DNA of 8,380 nt from an uncultured Elusimicrobia bacterium (lineage in GTDB: Bacteria > Elusimicrobiota > Elusimicrobia > Elusimicrobiales > Elusimicrobiaceae). The notes beneath the pieces were generated by a model. The model had not been told where the DNA came from, did no database searches, and saw nothing but the letters and a program-made list of their open reading frames with translations. A program made the translations under genes and the position numbers. Below are positions 5,885 through 8,380 of this stretch, one piece after another. The stretch covers positions 1-8,380 of the forward strand of contig CAMUXX010000029.1 of assembly GCA_947164805.1 (NCBI GenBank). Direction: 5' to 3'. Position 1 is the first letter of the stretch, and the number at the start of each line of letters is the position of its first letter.

Positions 5885-7359
5885 TTTGTTATTTTAATTA
5901 TGCGCCCTGTTTCAAACGGCGCTTTTATACCGTCCTTATTTTTCTTGATATAATCAACAAAATAATCTGCCAAAAAAATATCGGAATATACAGTTTTATC
6001 TTCAACTTTTTTGAACAAATAACCTTCGCTGTTGCCGGCGGCAATAAAGTCCGGCACTGCTAAAACATAAATTTGATTATAGTTTAAAGGTTTACCGTTT
6101 ACTGAAATTTCAATAATTTTTGCCCTATTATTTTTAAAAGAATATTTAACTTTTAACCCTGCATATTGAAATAAACTTGAGTTTTCTTTTAAACTTTTCC
6201 TAACCAATTTTTCCAGGAATTTGCCGTCAACTTTAACTTTCATAATTTTATTTTGGAAAGGTAAAATCTCCTCAATAGCTCTGTTAGTAATATTACCGGC
6301 TTGCAAACTTGTTCTTATGGCACCGCTGTTTATTACGGCAATCTCCGCCCCTGTAGCATTTTTAACTATATCACAAAACAAATCACCCAAATAACTATCC
6401 ACACCGCCGTTTACGGTACCGGGCTTATTTGAAATATCTTCCTGTGCCTTGCCGATAATTTTTTCCATATTTTTATCAAGTCTTTCCTCAGCAAAAGCAA
6501 GAATTTCTTTTGATGGTTTAATTTTTGCATTATCCATCAAAACATATTCCGTTTTAACATCTGTTAATTTTTTTGTTTCATCGTCAAAAGTTAAGGTGGC
6601 CTCAGTAATACCTTTTAAAGCAGTGCCGGACTCCGCAAAAACTGTATGCCCCGCTTTCCTATTTTGAATAATTTTATGTGCATGACCACCCAAAACTAAA
6701 TCAATACCTAAACCTTGCGTTAATTTAATGGTAGTATAGGCTGTTTCGTGTTTATCATCTTGTGCGCTGTCATGGATAAGCAAAATTATTGCATCCGGAT
6801 TTTGTGCTTTAACTTCCGCTACCACCTTTTTAAGCAATTTGCGCGGCTTATTTATTTTGATATATTTTGAGTTTGAAGAAAATTCTTTACCAACCCCGAT
6901 AACCGCAATTTTATAACCGTTTATATCGTAAAAAGCATAAGGTTTAACATAGGCAGGATATTTTTTTGTTTGTCTGTCTTGGGCATTTAAAACCAACAAA
7001 TCTGCCTTCAAAGCGGCATTATTTCTTAAGAGGGCCTCATCTTTAAAATCATTTTCATGATTTCCTAAAGTAACCGCATTATAACCAAGTTTATTTATAA
7101 AATCTACCGAATATGCCCCTTTACTTTTTTTAGCTTCATAAGTGCCGGAAGTATAATCACCGGAATCTAAAAGTAAATAAGGCTTTTTTTGATTTTCCAA
7201 ATAACCGGCAAAAGTTGCAAAACCGCCAATGGTTTGCCCCTTAACGGTTGTAGGAAAATAAAAACCATGAACATCAGAAGTGTGGAACACTTTTACTTCC
7301 CCGGCCCACACGGTAAAAGCCATGCATAAAAACCCGACAAAAATAATGATTTTCTTCAT
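5881..7359 (-). CDS. Secreted 5'-nucleotidase / UDP-sugar hydrolase family metallophosphatase
   Basis: 492 aa. A Sec signal peptide (basic MKK, hydrophobic core, cleavage after VWA at residue 19) sends it to the periplasm or surface. The N-terminal calcineurin-like domain has all the two-metal motifs in order: TSDVHG (D29, H31), DSGD (D68), GNHEND (N100, H101), LLIHDSA (H196) and GGHAH (H226, H228). The 5'-nucleotidase C-terminal domain starts at about 305, with NSGAIRTSL (344-352; NGGGIR in relatives), LPFQNKIMKVKVDG (366-379), QYAGLKVKY (398-406) and the Y-V-L-A-V-P-D-F-I-A-A-G stretch (431-442). It resembles UshA/YfkN enzymes that hydrolyse extracellular nucleotides or UDP-sugars for nucleoside and phosphate scavenging; the exact substrate cannot be read from the sequence. 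Length is typical of two-domain members without an anchor. No Shine-Dalgarno precedes ATG 7359; TAAGAT lies exactly 6 nt upstream (leaderless geometry). It is followed by a 4-nt overlapping inactive paralogue. The 107-nt gap to the upstream TPR gene shows no terminator. Confidence 0.92.
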   Translation of the reverse strand: MKKIIIFVGFLCMAFTVWAGEVKVFHTSDVHGFYFPTTVKGQTIGGFATFAGYLENQKKPYLLLDSGDYTSGTYEAKKSKGAYSVDFINKLGYNAVTLGNHENDFKDEALLRNNAALKADLLVLNAQDRQTKKYPAYVKPYAFYDINGYKIAVIGVGKEFSSNSKYIKINKPRKLLKKVVAEVKAQNPDAIILLIHDSAQDDKHETAYTTIKLTQGLGIDLVLGGHAHKIIQNRKAGHTVFAESGTALKGITEATLTFDDETKKLTDVKTEYVLMDNAKIKPSKEILAFAEERLDKNMEKIIGKAQEDISNKPGTVNGGVDSYLGDLFCDIVKNATGAEIAVINSGAIRTSLQAGNITNRAIEEILPFQNKIMKVKVDGKFLEKLVRKSLKENSSLFQYAGLKVKYSFKNNRAKIIEISVNGKPLNYNQIYVLAVPDFIAAGNSEGYLFKKVEDKTVYSDIFLADYFVDYIKKNKDGIKAPFETGRIIKITK

Positions 7360-7365
7360 ACTTTT

Positions 7366-7371
7366 ATCTTA
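7366..7371 (-). promoter_or_regulatory. -10-like box TAAGAT of the nucleotidase gene, leaderless geometry
   Basis: TAAGAT fits TANNNT and is followed by AAAAGT (6 nt) and then ATG, the same spacing as TATAAT before gatB and the flippase. No Shine-Dalgarno and no convincing -35 (ATGTTA at 17 nt). On its own the match is weak; it gains weight from the repeated spacing. Confidence 0.4.
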
Positions 7372-7466
7372 TCAAATTTTGAAGAGTTTAACATAAAAAC
7401 ACAGTAAACATACAGACATCGGAAATAATGGGAAAATAAGACCCAGCGCTAGTGTTTTGTTTGCTT

Positions 7467-7931
7467 TTATGTTAGAAGTATTTTTGGACGTTGTACTTGC
7501 GAGGAAGGTTTATTTTGTGTTTTCAATTCTTTAGTTATTGCCTTTTTCATTTTTAAAATGAATTTACTACTTGGTGATATTCTTAAAATACTTTCACAAT
7601 CGGCAAGTGCTTTTTCATGTTCACCGATAGTCATATAAAAACGCAACCTGCTCATGTAATTTACGATATTGTTTTTGTCTTTATTTAGTTTTTGTGTATA
7701 GATTCTTTCAATTTCCCCGCTTAAATTATGCCTTAGGCATACGGCAATAATATCGTAAATATAATCTTCATGTGCGGTTTCATAATCTTTTACGGCTTTT
7801 TTATATTCCCCGATTTTTGCATATAAAACCGCCCTGCCTATATACAATTCCAATATATGGGGATATTTTTTTATTAGTTTAGTAAATTCTCTTATTTCTT
7901 CTTTGATTTGGGTTTGAATATTTTGCGGCAT
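7467..7931 (-). CDS. Small cytoplasmic TPR protein of unknown function
   Basis: 154 aa with no signal peptide or membrane segment. One clear tetratricopeptide repeat spans about 27-60 (core ELYIGRAVLYAKIGEYKKAV then DYETA, with the usual small/aromatic spacing). A degenerate helical pair follows at about 61-88, then a second clear repeat at about 90-123 (RLRFYMTIGEHEKALADCES then ILRISP). The tail from 125 is basic and low complexity. TPRs mediate protein-protein contacts; no enzymatic motif is seen and no specific partner can be named. The start ATG 7931-7929 is fixed by an excellent AAGGAG (7942-7937) five nt upstream. The gene begins only about 20 nt after the T-tract of an intrinsic terminator (7952-8004), so it is either controlled by readthrough of that attenuator or transcribed from a promoter not seen here. 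Confidence 0.85.
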   Translation of the reverse strand: MPQNIQTQIKEEIREFTKLIKKYPHILELYIGRAVLYAKIGEYKKAVKDYETAHEDYIYDIIAVCLRHNLSGEIERIYTQKLNKDKNNIVNYMSRLRFYMTIGEHEKALADCESILRISPSSKFILKMKKAITKELKTQNKPSSQVQRPKILLT

Positions 7932-7951
7932 AATTTCTCCTTTTAGCCAAT

Positions 7952-8004
7952 AAAAAACGGCTCATTGATTAGGTCTAATAGAGAGCCCTAAATCAAACAG
8001 CCGT
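7952..8004 (-). terminator. Intrinsic terminator/attenuator between the structured RNA and the TPR gene
   Basis: ACGGCT (8004-7999) pairs with AGCCGT (7962-7957). After a 2x2 internal loop, TTGATTTAGG (7996-7987) pairs with CCTAATCAA (7973-7965) with one bulged T. The loop is 13 nt (7986-7974). Six Ts follow (7957-7952). The CGGC of the 5' arm is also the 3' arm of the preceding hairpin (8036-8000), and most of the loop can pair with 8103-8094, so folding may be switchable. Confidence 0.8.
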
Positions 8005-8196
8005 AATGTATCAATAAAAATTGAAACATATTCGGCATAAAATCAACGGTTTATAACTCCGACGACTTTACACCTATACGAACTGTTTATGGCCTCTATT
8101 AGAATTTTGATTTTTCAAAATGCTACCGTTATTACGGTACCAAAAACAGATTAAATTTTTTTAGGGTTTTTAACCCTGCATAAAAAAACACCTCTC
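7952..8196 (-). ncRNA. Candidate structured RNA or riboswitch-like leader of the TPR gene
   Basis: About 245 nt on the minus strand from a predicted start near 8196 to a terminator T-tract, with no protein-coding frame. Visible stems in order: AGGGTT/AACCCT (8177-8163, 3-nt loop); TACCGT/ACGGTA (8139-8124, AATA loop); ATTTTGA/TCAAAAT (8121-8104, 4-nt loop); GGC(C)ATAAA with TTTATGCC (8094-8086 with 8041-8034, one bulged C); GCCG...CGGC enclosing ATGT-T-TCAA with TTGA-T-ACAT (8036-8000, T-T mismatch); and the terminator hairpin (8004-7957). TCTAATAGAG (8103-8094) is perfectly complementary to CTCTATTAGA (7983-7974) in the terminator loop, suggesting a pseudoknot or a long-range closing helix. 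The purine-rich, unpaired-looking stretch GGTGTAAAGTCGTCGGAG (8073-8056) lies in the middle. It lacks the signature sequences of RNase P, tmRNA, SRP RNA, T-box or common riboswitches that I can recall. Independent small RNA and cis-attenuator are both possible. Confidence 0.6.
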
Positions 8197-8201
8197 AACT
8201 T

Positions 8202-8230
8202 AGTATATCATTTTTTAGTTACAATAGGAA
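8202..8230 (-). promoter_or_regulatory. Extended -10 promoter of the structured RNA
   Basis: TATACT (8207-8202) is preceded by TGA, giving an extended -10 (TG-n-TATACT). At 17 nt the -35 position reads TTCCTA (8230-8225), a poor match, as is usual for extended -10 promoters. Predicted start is about 8196-8194, just before GAGGTG. A second possible pair, TTGTTT (8260-8255) and GATAAT (8237-8232) with a 17-nt spacer, overlaps the repeat and is less convincing. Confidence 0.5.
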
Positions 8231-8247
8231 AATTATCCCCCATCCGT

Positions 8248-8301
8248 CAAGCAAAAACAAGTTTTTGCTTGCCACCCTCCGCCCGCCAAGCGGGTGAGGG
8301 C
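8248..8301. repeat. REP-like element of two adjacent strong hairpins
   Basis: On the plus strand CAAGCAAAAAC (8248-8258) and GTTTTTGCTTG (8261-8271) form a perfect 11-bp stem with a 2-nt loop. Then CCCTC-CG-CCCGC (8275-8286) pairs with GCGGG-T-GAGGG (8290-8300) around CAA. The second hairpin is strikingly G+C-rich against the AT-rich surroundings. Two back-to-back imperfect palindromes in an intergenic space, right upstream of a promoter, resemble a REP/BIME or small MITE-type repeat; copy number cannot be seen in this window. It could also terminate a gene lying upstream of the window, though no T-tract follows the G+C-rich stem. Confidence 0.55.
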
Positions 8302-8380
8302 AATAAAGAAACAAATTTAAACAAAGTCAAACCGTGCGCGTATACCCGGCAAGTATTTTTGAGGAAATTTTGATTTTCTC
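8302..8380. other. Window-edge sequence, no confident gene
   Basis: AT-rich stretch between the REP-like element and the edge. On the minus strand one frame is open from the edge for 17 codons, ending in ILAGYTRTV and TGA at 8329-8327, so the 3' end of an upstream gene could lie here. Another frame stays open into the repeat. Neither can be recognised, and this short length is not evidence of coding. With the structured RNA and the repeat, this accounts for the gene-free stretch 7932-8380. Confidence 0.25.

Noticed and set aside
7360..7466. Small gene, RNA or terminator in the gap between the TPR gene and the nucleotidase
   Set aside because: Only a short AGCGCT palindrome and AT-rich sequence are visible; nothing beyond the -10-like box next to the ATG.
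8122..8145. TGGTACCG as a T-box (antiterminator) motif
   Set aside because: The match is short, the stretch folds on itself as TACCGT/ACGGTA, it lies more than 100 nt before the terminator, and no Stem I features (AGTGA loop, specifier loop) are seen.
7952..8196. Structured RNA as RNase P RNA, tmRNA or SRP RNA
   Set aside because: No GAGGAAAGTC-type core, no tRNA-like 3' end with a tag frame, and no SRP apical loop motif were found; length also fits poorly.

Overview
The window is an AT-rich (by eye about one third G+C) bacterial chromosome segment in which every supported gene lies on the minus strand. Read in the direction of transcription (from high to low coordinates) it holds: a two-hairpin REP-like repeat (8248-8301); a promoter and a roughly 245-nt structured RNA ending in an intrinsic terminator (8196-7952); a small cytoplasmic TPR protein (7931-7467); a secreted 5'-nucleotidase-family metallophosphatase (7359-5881); an overlapping paralogue that keeps the fold but has lost every metal ligand and is probably a lipoprotein (5884-4442); a DusB-type tRNA-dihydrouridine synthase with a broken start region (4386-3472); a MurJ/MviN-like MOP flippase lacking the hallmark arginines (3459-1900); gatB of the GatCAB amidotransferase (1839-406); tRNA-Thr(CGU) (339-267); and the start of a membrane protein, possibly O-antigen ligase-like, running off the edge (248-1).

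The exported nucleotidase, the probable outer-membrane lipoprotein, the MOP flippase and the possible O-antigen ligase suggest a diderm (Gram-negative) bacterium that makes surface polysaccharide. GatB shows that it charges Gln-tRNA and/or Asn-tRNA by transamidation. Gene style and the GatB sequence are compatible with Elusimicrobiota, but that is a guess without a database search.

The genes fall into a surface/periplasm theme (the nucleotidase pair, the flippase, the edge membrane protein) and a tRNA/translation theme (dus, gatB, tRNA-Thr). The nucleotidase pair overlaps by ATGA, and dus follows 1 nt after its stop, so these three look like one operon. The nucleotidase, the flippase and gatB each carry a TANNNT hexamer exactly 6 nt before ATG and no Shine-Dalgarno sequence, the geometry of leaderless mRNAs. 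The TPR gene and the edge gene instead have good Shine-Dalgarno sites.

Most worth following up: (1) the structured RNA/attenuator upstream of the TPR gene, with a 10-bp long-range helix into the terminator loop and mutually exclusive stems; (2) the active/inactive nucleotidase pair; (3) the repeated leaderless promoter geometry; (4) the in-frame stop at codon 3 of the expected dus start; (5) the MurJ-like protein without lipid II-binding arginines.
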